Position numbers and translations under genes: made by a program. Below, in pieces: positions 26,984 through 34,561 of a stretch of DNA of 64,000 nt. Origin of the DNA: Anaerolineales bacterium (lineage in GTDB: Bacteria > Chloroflexota > Anaerolineae > Anaerolineales > UBA4823); the NCBI GenBank assembly GCA_025057645.1, contig JANXBJ010000013.1:1-64000 (forward strand). The letters are read 5' to 3'. Each line of letters opens with the position of its first letter. Position 1 is the first letter of the stretch. The notes under the pieces are model-generated. The model saw only the letters and a program-made list of their open reading frames with translations, had not been told where the DNA came from and made no database searches.

Positions 26984-28054
26984 TCACAGAAGCTCCTGAG
27001 TGAGGAGTTGCTGCGCAATGAGACGGTCGATCTTTCCCATCGGGAAACAGAGAAGCTGTCCCGGTTCCACCCATTGAAAGACCTGTCCTTCCATTGGGGT
27101 AGGTTCCTTCCCGTTCGGGATGGAGCAAAGAAAGGCATGGAGCGTTACCCGATAGTGAGTATAGGCATGACGATAGACGCCAAAGGGTTGCCCCACCTCA
27201 ATAGGGAGATTCAGCTCCTCTAAGAGTTCGCGCTTCAGACAATCCTCCAAGCTTTCGCCGTCTTGGCACTTTCCGCCGGGGAATTCCCACAAGCCCCTGA
27301 GCAACCTTTGCTTGCGCTGAGCGATCAGAAAGCGACCCTCCCGCGCAATCACCGCCGCAGTCACTACATAATGGGGCAGGAGCTGTCGCGGTCTGGGAGG
27401 TGGAATTTGGTGCTGAAGGCCTTGCTGATAGGCCAGACATCCTTCCTTCAGCGGGCAAAGCTCACACCGAGGCCAACGGGGAAGGCAGATCATCGCCCCC
27501 AGGTCCATCAGGGCTTGGTTATACTCCCCTGCTTTTCCGGGCGGCAAGTGGGCTCGAGCAAACCGCTCCAGCTCCCGATCGCTTTGAGCGGTATGCAAGG
27601 GGAGGGGGCTGGCAACCAGACGGGCCAGAACGCGCCGGATGTTCCCGTCCAAGGTCACTTCGTCATGTCCAAAAGCGATGGAGGCAATTGCCCCAGCCGT
27701 ATACTCCCCAATCCCAGGAAGCTTGCGCAAGGACGAGCGGTCTTGGGGCAACTCGCCGTGATACTGCTCCTGAAGCACCCGAGCCGCACGCCAGAGATTC
27801 CTCGCCCTAGCATAATAGCCCAATCCTTCCCAATATCGCAGCACCTCTTCTTGCGAAGCTTCGGCCAAGCTCGCAATATTGGGGAAGCGTTCCATCCAGC
27901 GCCGATAGTAGGGGAGAACTGTCTCAACCCGGGTCTGCTGAAGCATCACCTCGGCGACCCACACTGCGTAAGGAGAAGGGCTCTCGCGCCAAGGAAGAGC
28001 GCGCCGATTTTGGGCATACCAATCAAGAAGGGTGGCAGCGAGGGAGGAAGCCAT
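26984..28054 (-). CDS. mutY: A/G-specific adenine DNA glycosylase with NUDIX-like domain
   Basis: 356 residues. It removes A mispaired with 8-oxoG. Glu35 in EVMLQQT and Asp136 in TLDGNIRRVL are the catalytic residues. The helix-hairpin-helix is LPGIGEYTAGAI (112-123). The 4Fe-4S cluster uses C190-x6-C197-x2-C200-x5-C206. The C-terminal domain (about 230-356) is MutT-like and recognises 8-oxoG; it retains GLWEFPGGK and RELLEEL. Probably the last gene after the MBL and 100-residue genes, 17 nt downstream of the latter. Confidence 0.95.
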   Translation of the reverse strand: MASSLAATLLDWYAQNRRALPWRESPSPYAVWVAEVMLQQTRVETVLPYYRRWMERFPNIASLAEASQEEVLRYWEGLGYYARARNLWRAARVLQEQYHGELPQDRSSLRKLPGIGEYTAGAIASIAFGHDEVTLDGNIRRVLARLVASPLPLHTAQSDRELERFARAHLPPGKAGEYNQALMDLGAMICLPRWPRCELCPLKEGCLAYQQGLQHQIPPPRPRQLLPHYVVTAAVIAREGRFLIAQRKQRLLRGLWEFPGGKCQDGESLEDCLKRELLEELNLPIEVGQPFGVYRHAYTHYRVTLHAFLCSIPNGKEPTPMEGQVFQWVEPGQLLCFPMGKIDRLIAQQLLTQELL

Positions 28055-28071
28055 GACCCTTTGGAAAAGAG

Positions 28072-28374
28072 CTAGAGTTGGAAACCCGGTCGATCCTCCA
28101 CTACTTTGTACTTTAGTTCTTCAACGTAGTTGAGCAATTGCTCGGTCAGGCGTTGCCAATCCGGAGAGTTCAGCACTTGCTGCAAGCGACTCAATGTGGA
28201 GCTGCGGATGGCAGCCATGATCTGGGGGTGGTTTCCGTAAACGGTGAACCATGCATCGGAGGGTTCCAACCCTAGCCTTTCAATACCGGGGATGAATTCT
28301 CGCACCATAAACTCGAAGTACTCTTGTTCTTTTGCAGGGAGGATATCCCAAGTCATTAAGAGCTTTACAGCCAT
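28072..28374 (-). CDS. Conserved-looking 100-residue protein, unknown function
   Basis: A small soluble protein with a predicted beta-alpha-beta pattern: KLLMTWDI, then helix EQEYFEFMVREFIPGIERL, then AWFTVYG, and a second helix-rich half. This suggests a ferredoxin-like dimeric alpha-beta barrel, but I recognise no family. I start at ATG 28374, the only start that does not run into the upstream MBL gene (13-nt gap); GAAGG lies 7-11 nt before it. It is co-oriented with the MBL gene and mutY. Confidence 0.6.
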   Translation of the reverse strand: MAVKLLMTWDILPAKEQEYFEFMVREFIPGIERLGLEPSDAWFTVYGNHPQIMAAIRSSTLSRLQQVLNSPDWQRLTEQLLNYVEELKYKVVEDRPGFQL

Positions 28375-28387
28375 GCCTTCATCCTTC

Positions 28388-29032
28388 TCATGACGACTGA
28401 ATCTTGAGCGCAACGACCCTGGTTTCTTCCGGAATCGAAGTTGCGGAGACTTTAAGCGAGTCAACCGCTTCAATTTCACCGATGCCCATTTCCTTGAGGA
28501 ATTTGCTCAAGGGTGCCAGCTTCAAGTTGCAGCCCGGCGTATGATAATGCATAGGGATCACAATCCCAGGCTCGAGCAAGCTAACCACCTCTGCAGCCTT
28601 GGCTACACTTAGGCTGCTTCCGCCCACGGGGACCAAGGCAATCTGCACGTTACCCAAGGCCTCGATTTCGGTCTGGCTTGGCACGCGCCTCAAATCACCG
28701 AGATGTGCCACGGCGATCCCATTATAATCAAAAACATATAGGGTATTGCGCGGTTCATTGGGGTCACGCTTGCCCTGGCCGTTGGTCTGAACTCCTGTAA
28801 TAAACACTCCTCCGATCTCATATTCTCCCGGCCCGCGCAAGACATGCCGAAATCCTTTGACTGCAGCGGCATTGGCGTGGCCCGGAGCTTCGTGGCTGAT
28901 GGTCACGATATCGGCCTTGAGCTTCAGAGGCGCATAGCCGACCACGCGATGATCATACGGGTCGGTGACTACAGTAGCGAGACCGCGCTCACTTAGGCGA
29001 AAACACGAGAGTCCGTACCAAACGATTTCCAT
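28388..29032 (-). CDS. MBL-fold (UPF0173-like) metal-dependent hydrolase homologue
   Basis: 214 residues of the beta-lactamase_2 type (PF13483-like). Recognisable pieces are WYGLSCFRL at the start, ITGVQTNG in the middle, VAHLGDLRRVPS and IPMHYHT. The usual metal motif HxHxDH is degenerate: the position reads ISHEAPGHANA, so one or more ligands differ and activity is uncertain. A TATAAT on the minus strand (29061-29056) lies 24 nt before ATG 29032. Its downstream neighbour encodes the 100-residue protein. Confidence 0.75.
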   Translation of the reverse strand: MEIVWYGLSCFRLSERGLATVVTDPYDHRVVGYAPLKLKADIVTISHEAPGHANAAAVKGFRHVLRGPGEYEIGGVFITGVQTNGQGKRDPNEPRNTLYVFDYNGIAVAHLGDLRRVPSQTEIEALGNVQIALVPVGGSSLSVAKAAEVVSLLEPGIVIPMHYHTPGCNLKLAPLSKFLKEMGIGEIEAVDSLKVSATSIPEETRVVALKIQSS

Positions 29033-29095
29033 GCCTAATTTTTCCGTTGGGGAGGATTATACATCATCTAGCCGTAGAGAGCTTCAAAAATACCC

Positions 29096-29124
29096 TAGAC
29101 AATCCGGCAACACCTGAGTAAAAT
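29096..29124 (+). promoter_or_regulatory. Promoter of the tRNA-Phe/Gly/Cys cluster
   Basis: TAGACA (29096-29101), a 17-nt spacer and TAAAAT (29119-29124). Predicted start near 29131, 17 nt before tRNA-Phe. Confidence 0.7.
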
Positions 29125-29147
29125 ATAGATGCGTTAACAACCTACCA

Positions 29148-29220
29148 GCCGAGATAGCTCAGTTGGTAGAGCACATGACTGAAAATCATGGTGTCGCCAG
29201 TTCGATTCTGGCTCTCGGCA
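29148..29220 (+). tRNA. tRNA-Phe (GAA)
   Basis: 73 nt. Acceptor GCCGAGA pairs with TCTCGGC, and the discriminator is A. The anticodon stem CATGA/TCATG presents GAA. The T loop TTCGATT is intact and CCA is not encoded. Confidence 0.97.
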
Positions 29221-29244
29221 CTCTCCGAGAAGGAGACTAAAGGT

Positions 29245-29318
29245 GCGGGCGTGGTTCAGTCTGGTAGAACGTTTCCTTGCCAAGGAAAAGGTCGTGGGTT
29301 CGAATCCCATCGCCCGCT
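29245..29318 (+). tRNA. tRNA-Gly (GCC)
   Basis: 74 nt. Acceptor GCGGGCG/CGCCCGC, discriminator T. The anticodon stem TTTCC/GGAAA presents GCC. CCA is not encoded. It follows tRNA-Phe by 24 nt. Confidence 0.97.
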
Positions 29319-29329
29319 CTCTCGTTCAC

Positions 29330-29400
29330 GGCGACGTGGCCAAGTGGTAAGGCAAGGGTCTGCAAAACCCTGATCACGGGTTCAAATCCCGTCGTCGCCT
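29330..29400 (+). tRNA. tRNA-Cys (GCA)
   Basis: 71 nt. Acceptor GGCGACG/CGTCGCC, discriminator T. The anticodon stem AGGGT/ACCCT presents GCA. CCA is not encoded. Third of three tandem tRNAs. Confidence 0.97.
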
Positions 29401-29411
29401 TTTGGGGAAGG

Positions 29412-29435
29412 AGGCCATGAAAATTGGCCTTTTTT
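29412..29435 (+). terminator. Intrinsic terminator of the tRNA cluster
   Basis: A six-pair stem (AGGCCA / TGGCCT) with a 7-nt loop leads into a run of six T residues (29430-29435), 11 nt after tRNA-Cys. Confidence 0.8.
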
Positions 29436-29524
29436 GATTCACCCCACGCAAGTTTTGACCACCTTTTAGGATCGACTATCCCCCGCCTCGCTCTCTAAAA
29501 TCTTCTGGGGATACCCAATCACGG

Positions 29525-29914
29525 CTAGCTCCGGCGGCGACGCTGGCGATAGATGGGAGGAGCATCGAGCGGCCCAAGGGAAGAACCCCCGCTGAGGCGA
29601 TAGACCAGGGTGTAGAGGATCGTCAACGCCCCAAATCCAAGCACGGCTAACAGCGAGCCGACCAACACATTGGCAAAAAAATGCCGGATGGGCGGGATCG
29701 GCAGAAAAGGAATGCGCACGGTCATCATTAGCTCAGGCGGCATCACCACCCACCGGCTCAGTAGATTCGACTCAACAAGCAGCGCAGCAGCGGCATAGGA
29801 TAGCACAGGGATGAGCACAAACAGGATGCAACCGATGCCACGCCATATCGGATGAACCTTCCAAGGTCGCTCTTTGGGAGGCGGGCGACGATCAAAACGG
29901 GCATACTTACTCAT
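29525..29914 (-). CDS. Two-helix membrane protein, unknown function
   Basis: 129 residues. A basic, proline-rich cytoplasmic N terminus (about 1-24) precedes helix 1 (about 26-48). A 30-residue external loop rich in Pro and Ile leads to helix 2 (about 80-104), and the protein ends in a strongly basic tail (RQRRRRS). No family is recognised. The start is ATG 29914 with no strong ribosome-binding site. A -10 box lies about 110 nt upstream, and a 25-codon open frame sits in the leader between them. Confidence 0.6.
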   Translation of the reverse strand: MSKYARFDRRPPPKERPWKVHPIWRGIGCILFVLIPVLSYAAAALLVESNLLSRWVVMPPELMMTVRIPFLPIPPIRHFFANVLVGSLLAVLGFGALTILYTLVYRLSGGSSLGPLDAPPIYRQRRRRS

Positions 29915-29935
29915 AGCTTTTGATCCGGACTAGGC

Positions 29936-30013
29936 CTAGAACTTTATCTTCCGAGGAGCGGGGAACTGTACCATCCACGCGCCGAGCAGCCCTTCCATTG
30001 CTAAAACCCTCAT
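29936..30013 (-). CDS. Possible 25-residue leader ORF
   Basis: On the minus strand TATAAT (30029-30024) is followed after 10 nt by ATG 30013. An open frame of 25 codons ends at TAG 29936, 21 nt before the start of the membrane protein gene. The -10/start geometry matches other near-leaderless genes here. The peptide is short, ends in a basic segment (PAPRKIKF) and resembles nothing I know, so it may be a leader peptide or chance. Confidence 0.25.
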   Translation of the reverse strand: MRVLAMEGLLGAWMVQFPAPRKIKF

Positions 30014-30023
30014 CGATGCACTC

Positions 30024-30029
30024 ATTATA
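30024..30029 (-). promoter_or_regulatory. -10 box upstream of the two-helix membrane protein
   Basis: Perfect TATAAT on the minus strand with no clear -35. The transcript would start near 30017 and carry a leader of about 100 nt before ATG 29914. Confidence 0.45.
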
Positions 30030-30139
30030 CCTTATACTGGCCGAAGCCGATGCTCAGATTCAATGACAGGACTCTGGACCACTCTCCAGAGGCTTCCACC
30101 CTCATGAAGCAACCGCAGCGAGAAGATTTGCGGCAAAAG

Positions 30140-30817
30140 CTATACTCGAATCCCTCTCGAAGAAGGAGGAGAGAGATACTCCATCATCTCGGTAAACACC
30201 TGCCGATTCAGTTCAAAGGCAAGATTGGCCTCGGCGACAATCCTGCGAGCCATAACCTCATCAATCGGCAAAGCATCCAGCCGGGCACGATACTCGTCTT
30301 TGAAGGCGGTGTAGTCGGGAATCTGGGGAAAGTTGTAGAATGCCAAACCCTCATCTGAGTCTAGAGAATACATTTTGGCGACAATGCGTTTCACCACCTG
30401 ACCGCCGGATAGATCTCCGAGATAACGGGTGTAATGGTGTGCAAGTAACCCAAGGTGCCATTCTCTCGCAACCGTCTCGATTCTTCGCACATAGGCCTGA
30501 GTTGCCGGGAGGGGCATAATCTTGCGCCAACTTTCGTCGCCGAAGAAAAATCCTAAGTCCCGTTCCAGCGCGGTGCAGCGAAAAAGCGCTGGAAGATAAA
30601 AGGTGCGCAGAGAGGTCTCGGGCTGCAAAAGCTCTGCGCCCGTTTCCAAGGCAGAGTAGATCGAGTATAGCTGCACTAGAAAGACCCGATAGGCAGCAAG
30701 CGGCAGGCGGCCGGAAAACAGCTCCCGCATGAACGGTGCGCTCTCGGCGCGCCGATGTGCCTCTCGGGTACCTTCGCGCAGTCGAACGGACAAGGGCGGA
30801 AAAATCCCGGAAACCAT
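30140..30817 (-). CDS. hemO: Heme oxygenase (biliverdin-producing)
   Basis: 225 residues, mostly helical. The proximal heme ligand is His21 in REAHRRAE. The distal helix carries GDLSGGQ (134-140), whose glycines contact heme. It opens heme to biliverdin, CO and iron, serving iron recovery or bilin supply; no phytochrome or bilin reductase gene is in the window. I choose ATG 30817, which has GAGGTG immediately upstream, over the in-frame TTG 30832. The mRNA start lies on a perfect inverted repeat, so regulation is likely. Confidence 0.92.
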   Translation of the reverse strand: MVSGIFPPLSVRLREGTREAHRRAESAPFMRELFSGRLPLAAYRVFLVQLYSIYSALETGAELLQPETSLRTFYLPALFRCTALERDLGFFFGDESWRKIMPLPATQAYVRRIETVAREWHLGLLAHHYTRYLGDLSGGQVVKRIVAKMYSLDSDEGLAFYNFPQIPDYTAFKDEYRARLDALPIDEVMARRIVAEANLAFELNRQVFTEMMEYLSPPSSRGIRV

Positions 30818-30847
30818 TTTCACCTCGGTCAACTGTTGGGATTAGGC

Positions 30848-30871
30848 GGACAAAAGCGACCATCTTTGTCC
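30848..30871 (-). promoter_or_regulatory. Operator-like inverted repeat at the hemO transcription start
   Basis: GGACAAA (30848-30854) and TTTGTCC (30865-30871) form a perfect 7+7 palindrome with a 10-nt centre. It begins at about +2 of the predicted hemO transcript, where a repressor would block elongation or a 5' RNA hairpin would form. Confidence 0.5.
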
Positions 30872-30879
30872 GAATTGCG

Positions 30880-30908
30880 ATTTTATCGTATTTGTGTAAA
30901 TTTGTGAA
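30880..30908 (-). promoter_or_regulatory. hemO promoter
   Basis: Minus strand: TTCACA (30908-30903), a 17-nt spacer and TAAAAT (30885-30880). Each hexamer matches consensus at five of six positions. Confidence 0.7.
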
Positions 30909-31068
30909 ACAGCGCAATGCGGGAAATCGGACGTGGTTCCCCACCAAAACTCGCAGGCGGGGACGCCCTGTGGCTGCGGGGCGAACAGAGGCTGCAACTC
31001 TGGGCTACTCTGCGCCGAGCAGACAGCATGTCGGAGCGTTTTGGGAAGGCGGAAAGGTCTCAATCAGT

Positions 31069-31074
31069 TATAAT
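31069..31074 (+). promoter_or_regulatory. -10 element placing a leaderless start for the parvulin gene
   Basis: Perfect TATAAT, then 7 nt, then ATG 31082. No canonical -35 is visible. The 30818-31068 space otherwise holds the hemO promoter and a 17-nt segment (30951-30967) that recurs inverted at 62570-62586. Confidence 0.55.
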
Positions 31075-31081
31075 CGAACCG

Positions 31082-32005
31082 ATGAGCCACAGTGCATCCT
31101 CCTTCACCGGGAGTAACCGTTTCCTCGCTTTTGCCATACTGATCGGGTCATGGATTCCGGCTTTCCTCGTGGTGGCGGCCTGTTCTCAACCAACGATAAC
31201 CCCCGAGCCGACCCACCGGCCCACCGAGACACCAACTCCCAGCCCACCAACGCCAACCGTTGTCCCATTAGCCGCCAAAGTCAACGGCGAAGGGATCACC
31301 CTGGCCGAGTTCCAGGCCGAACTCGAACGATACCAAATGGCTTTTGGCACAGAACTGGCAACGCAGGCCCAAGAGGTTGTGCTCAATGACCTGATCGCCA
31401 AGGTTCTGCTTGCCCAGGCAGCCAGAGAAGCCGGCTATACGGTGGATGAAAAGCTGGTGGAGGAACGTCTGCAGCAATTGGCTTCACAAATCGGTGGTCA
31501 GGCTGCATTAGAGGATTGGATGCAAAGGTATGGCTACACTGCGCAAGATTTACGCCTCGCCTTGGGGCGTGAGATGGCCGCAACCTGGATGCGCAACCAA
31601 ATCCTCGCTCAAACACCACGGCAAGCAGAACAAGTTCATGCGCGTCAAATCTTGCTTTATTCCGCCGAACGGGCGCAATCTGTCTATGCTGAGTTGCAAA
31701 GCGGCAAGGACTTTGGCACATTGGCAGAGCAATTCGACCCAATCACCTACGGCGATCTGGGCTGGCTAGCACGGGGCATGGTCCTAGACCCAAAGCTCGA
31801 GGAAGTAATTTTCTCCCTTCAACCCGGCCAATACAGCGAGGTGATTCAGACCGCTGCCGGCTACCATATCGTCCAAGTGATCGAGCGCGACCCCCAACGT
31901 CCCCTAACCGCAGAGGCTTACCGCATTTACCAAAAACGAGCCCTCCAAGAATGGCTGGCGCAGCGTCGCGCCAGTAGTCAGATCGAGCTTCTGCTTGGGG
32001 AATAA
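31082..32005 (+). CDS. Parvulin-type peptidyl-prolyl isomerase lipoprotein (PrsA/SurA-like)
   Basis: 307 residues. A signal peptide ends in VVAAC with the lipidated Cys34, and a Thr/Pro-rich linker follows (about 38-60). A SurA-N/PrsA-N-like helical chaperone region comes next (about 65-175), then a PPIC rotamase domain (about 180-280; VHARQILLYS, SGKDFGTLAEQF, GDLGWLARG, GYHIVQVIER). It should fold secreted proteins outside the membrane. The open frame extends upstream to 30917, but ATG 31082 is placed 7 nt after TATAAT and begins a proper signal peptide. Confidence 0.9.
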   Translation: MSHSASSFTGSNRFLAFAILIGSWIPAFLVVAACSQPTITPEPTHRPTETPTPSPPTPTVVPLAAKVNGEGITLAEFQAELERYQMAFGTELATQAQEVVLNDLIAKVLLAQAAREAGYTVDEKLVEERLQQLASQIGGQAALEDWMQRYGYTAQDLRLALGREMAATWMRNQILAQTPRQAEQVHARQILLYSAERAQSVYAELQSGKDFGTLAEQFDPITYGDLGWLARGMVLDPKLEEVIFSLQPGQYSEVIQTAAGYHIVQVIERDPQRPLTAEAYRIYQKRALQEWLAQRRASSQIELLLGE

Positions 32006-32027
32006 AGGTCAGATCAGGAGGTGGAGG

Positions 32028-32771
32028 ATGGGCACATTTGAGTTCGACAACCGACGCAGCGCCTCGCGCCGCTTGCTCACCACAGTGTGGAATCTCCTCA
32101 CTGTGCTGTTCTTATTGATGACTTGCTGCGCAGCATCAGCGACACTCGCAATCTACGTAGACCCGTATAGCAGTTTGAATCTGTTCCCCCCACCTACACC
32201 GATCCAACCCATCCAACCGCCCACACTGACCCCTACCCCCTTGCAAATCCTACCCCCAACCTGGACACCCAGCCCAACGGTTACACCCATTCCTACCTCT
32301 ACCCCTACCCATACTCCAACCCCCACCCTGACGACCACCCCCACACAAACAGAGGCTCCCACGCCCACGCCACTTCCTCCCGAGCTGGTGCTTTACACGC
32401 TTGGCCCGGGCAGCCCCAAAGCGATGGCAAGCACGGCTTTTTACCCCGATTTCGGGTGCAAATGGGCAGGCGTAGCGGGACAAATCTTTGCCGCCAACGG
32501 TGAACCCGTCCCTCTAGGCAGCGTAGTGGTGCTCGTGGGCGGAACGTTGAACGGAGAAAGGATTGAGTTGCTTAGCCTGAGCGGGATGGCACCTCAATAC
32601 GGCCCCTCGGGATATGAAGTCGTACTAGGGGATATCCCGATTGCTTCCCAAGGCAGTCTATATATTCAACTCTTCGACCCCCAGGGGCGACCTCTTACCG
32701 ATCGAATCTATTTCGAGACCTTCGGGGCATGCGAGCAAAACCTAGTACTGATCAACTTTGTCCAGAAGTAA
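32028..32771 (+). CDS. Membrane-anchored protein with Thr/Pro linker, unknown C-terminal domain
   Basis: 247 residues. One N-terminal membrane helix (about 18-42) is followed by a long TPTPT-rich linker (about 53-120) that should span the cell wall. An external domain of about 125 residues then contains GCKWAGVAGQIFAANGEPVPLGSVVV and a beta-rich continuation resembling a carboxypeptidase-regulatory-like fold; I cannot assign a family. AGGAGG lies 5 nt before ATG 32028. It follows the parvulin gene by 22 nt and is probably co-transcribed, making it a possible client. Confidence 0.75.
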   Translation: MGTFEFDNRRSASRRLLTTVWNLLTVLFLLMTCCAASATLAIYVDPYSSLNLFPPPTPIQPIQPPTLTPTPLQILPPTWTPSPTVTPIPTSTPTHTPTPTLTTTPTQTEAPTPTPLPPELVLYTLGPGSPKAMASTAFYPDFGCKWAGVAGQIFAANGEPVPLGSVVVLVGGTLNGERIELLSLSGMAPQYGPSGYEVVLGDIPIASQGSLYIQLFDPQGRPLTDRIYFETFGACEQNLVLINFVQK

Positions 32772-32829
32772 CCGACCACATCGGCCGAGCTTCGCAACCC
32801 CCAACCCACCCCCATCGGTAGAGCGATCC

Positions 32830-33684
32830 TCACGGACTTTCGCCGGAGATCTCCAGCCACAACCGCCGCAGAATCAAAGCGTCGTCCTCCAGCACCGGAC
32901 TTTCGCACAAGATGCGCCCTCTACATCGAAAGTCTTTTAGAGCGCGCAGAATGGCCTCCACATCTAAGTCCGAATCCTGCAGGATAAGGTGCTCCCGCTC
33001 TCCCTTGGCCGAGTATTCGATTCCCGAAAGGTGGATGTGAAGGTCTTGGAGAGCTTCCTCTCCCAAGGCCTGGGCAATCTGCTCTAACACCTTTTGCCAC
33101 TCTGCGTAGCTGTTCATGCTCCCATCGCCAGCCCGCGCATGAAGATGGGCGAAGTCAATACACGGGGCTACTCCTTCAATCTCCCGACTCATAAGTAGAG
33201 TATCTTCCAAAGAGCCTAACATGGCCGCTTTGCCCATGGTCTCGGGGCGCAGAACGACCGGGTTGCCCCTCTGCCGCAGTTCTGCAACACACTCGCCCAA
33301 GCGTCTTAACACAGTGGGCAAAACCTCCTCCGGCCTTCTGCCAAAATAGGACCCGGGATGGAAAACGATGTCCGTTGCGCCCGCCAAATGCCCATAATGG
33401 GCAGCGTCCATCAGGCGCTTGCGCGACTTAGCCCACTCGGCCTCATCGGCGTTCAGATTGATAAAATAAGGGGCGTGGACGCTGATCAGCACGTCTTGGG
33501 CTGCAGCAGCGGCGCGAATTTCGGTGCAGGTGCTTTCACTCACCCGCACCGCCTGCACCCAACCCAGCTCAAGGGCGTCTAAATCCAACTCCCTAAGGCG
33601 CAGAATCGCTCCTACCGAACCGCCCGGTTTAGGCGGTGTCGAGCGCGGAGATCCAACAGTGCCAAATCGAAACGAGAGCGCCAT
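32830..33684 (-). CDS. Endonuclease IV/xylose-isomerase-like TIM-barrel protein
   Basis: 284 residues. Blocks typical of AP endonuclease family 2 are present: VHAPYFINL, the FHPGSY metal-ligand block, PETMGK, IDFAHLHARAGD and HLSGIEY. These supply most His, Glu and Asp zinc ligands of endonuclease IV, so AP-site cleavage is plausible; a sugar isomerase-like role is the alternative. I use ATG 33684, one nucleotide after the dgkA stop; the longer frame would lie inside dgkA. Last gene of the pgpH-ybeY-dgkA cluster. Confidence 0.78.
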   Translation of the reverse strand: MALSFRFGTVGSPRSTPPKPGGSVGAILRLRELDLDALELGWVQAVRVSESTCTEIRAAAAAQDVLISVHAPYFINLNADEAEWAKSRKRLMDAAHYGHLAGATDIVFHPGSYFGRRPEEVLPTVLRRLGECVAELRQRGNPVVLRPETMGKAAMLGSLEDTLLMSREIEGVAPCIDFAHLHARAGDGSMNSYAEWQKVLEQIAQALGEEALQDLHIHLSGIEYSAKGEREHLILQDSDLDVEAILRALKDFRCRGRILCESPVLEDDALILRRLWLEISGESP

Positions 33685-33685
33685 C

Positions 33686-34078
33686 TTAGAAACCCAACCT
33701 TTCCAATAGGGGCGGACCCAGAATGAGCAATCCAATCGCAACCGAGGCTGCGGCAGCGATCAATACGGCAGCAGCGCCCACATCTTTTCCTACTTTCGCC
33801 AGGGGATGTTCCCTGCCGTCAGCGGCCAGCGTCGCAATGGCTTCCAGAGCAGTGTTGAGGAATTCCGCCGTCCAGACCAGTGCGATCGTCAGCAAGACAA
33901 CCGCCCAATCCTGCAAATCCAGATGTAACCAAAGACCCAACCCTACTACCGTCACACTGGCCACGGCGTGAATCCAGGCGTTCTGTTGCGTGCGGATAAC
34001 AAACCACCACCCGGCAAAGGCATGTTGAAAGGACCTCGCCCTAGAACGCAAAAAGTGGATCAGCGAAGTAGACAACAT
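33686..34078 (-). CDS. dgkA: Diacylglycerol/undecaprenol kinase (DgkA family)
   Basis: 130 residues with three membrane helices. The family signature is present: Glu72 in AEFLNTALEAI and KVGKDVGAAAVL (about 95-106). In Gram-positive-type cells this family phosphorylates undecaprenol, recycling the lipid carrier for cell-wall synthesis. It follows ybeY by 9 nt, the same pgpH-ybeY-dgkA order found in Firmicutes. Confidence 0.92.
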   Translation of the reverse strand: MLSTSLIHFLRSRARSFQHAFAGWWFVIRTQQNAWIHAVASVTVVGLGLWLHLDLQDWAVVLLTIALVWTAEFLNTALEAIATLAADGREHPLAKVGKDVGAAAVLIAAAASVAIGLLILGPPLLERLGF

Positions 34079-34087
34079 AGCTCAAAC

Positions 34088-34552
34088 TCAGTCCTCCGGA
34101 TGAGAAATGCGGATGCCCAATGAGGCGAGGATCGCCTCTTGCACGGCCCACATTTGTTCCTTGTCGGCAGGGATTTCGTGATCGTAACCACACAGATGGA
34201 GAACGCCGTGCACGGCGAGGAGGGCCAATTCGGCTGAGAGCGAATGCCCGGCGGCTGCCGCTTGTTCCCGGGCTCGATCGAGGGAGATCACCACATCGCC
34301 GAGATACTTCCTGCCACTCTGAGGGTTGATCTCGCCAAAAGGGAAAGACAAGACATCTGTCGGAGCGTCAAAACCGCGAAATTGACGGTTCAAGGAGCGA
34401 ATGCGGTCATCGCTGCTCAGCACTAGGGTCAGGTCTCCTTCGAGTTGAGGAAAAACGGCCGCAAGGGCCGCCTGAGCCGCTTGGGCCAGCGTGGCCTTAT
34501 AAGCACGCCATTCATGGAGGGGAAGGGCGAGATGCTTTTGGATAACGATCAT
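34088..34552 (-). CDS. ybeY: Endoribonuclease YbeY (16S rRNA maturation)
   Basis: 154 residues. The zinc motif H3-x-H5-x-H is complete: His115, His119 and His125 in HGVLHLCGYDH, and the TDVLSFPF signature is at 65-72. It acts in 16S rRNA 3'-end processing and ribosome quality control. It starts 9 nt after the pgpH stop. Confidence 0.95.
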   Translation of the reverse strand: MIVIQKHLALPLHEWRAYKATLAQAAQAALAAVFPQLEGDLTLVLSSDDRIRSLNRQFRGFDAPTDVLSFPFGEINPQSGRKYLGDVVISLDRAREQAAAAGHSLSAELALLAVHGVLHLCGYDHEIPADKEQMWAVQEAILASLGIRISHPED

Positions 34553-34561
34553 GAAGTGCGC

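Noticed and set aside
28388-29032. Assigning lactonase or another specific activity to the MBL-fold protein.
   Set aside because: The HxHxDH metal motif is degenerate, so even metal-dependent activity is uncertain.
30917-31081. A longer N terminus for the parvulin lipoprotein.
   Set aside because: The added residues are not signal-like, while ATG 31082 starts a proper lipoprotein signal and lies 7 nt after TATAAT.
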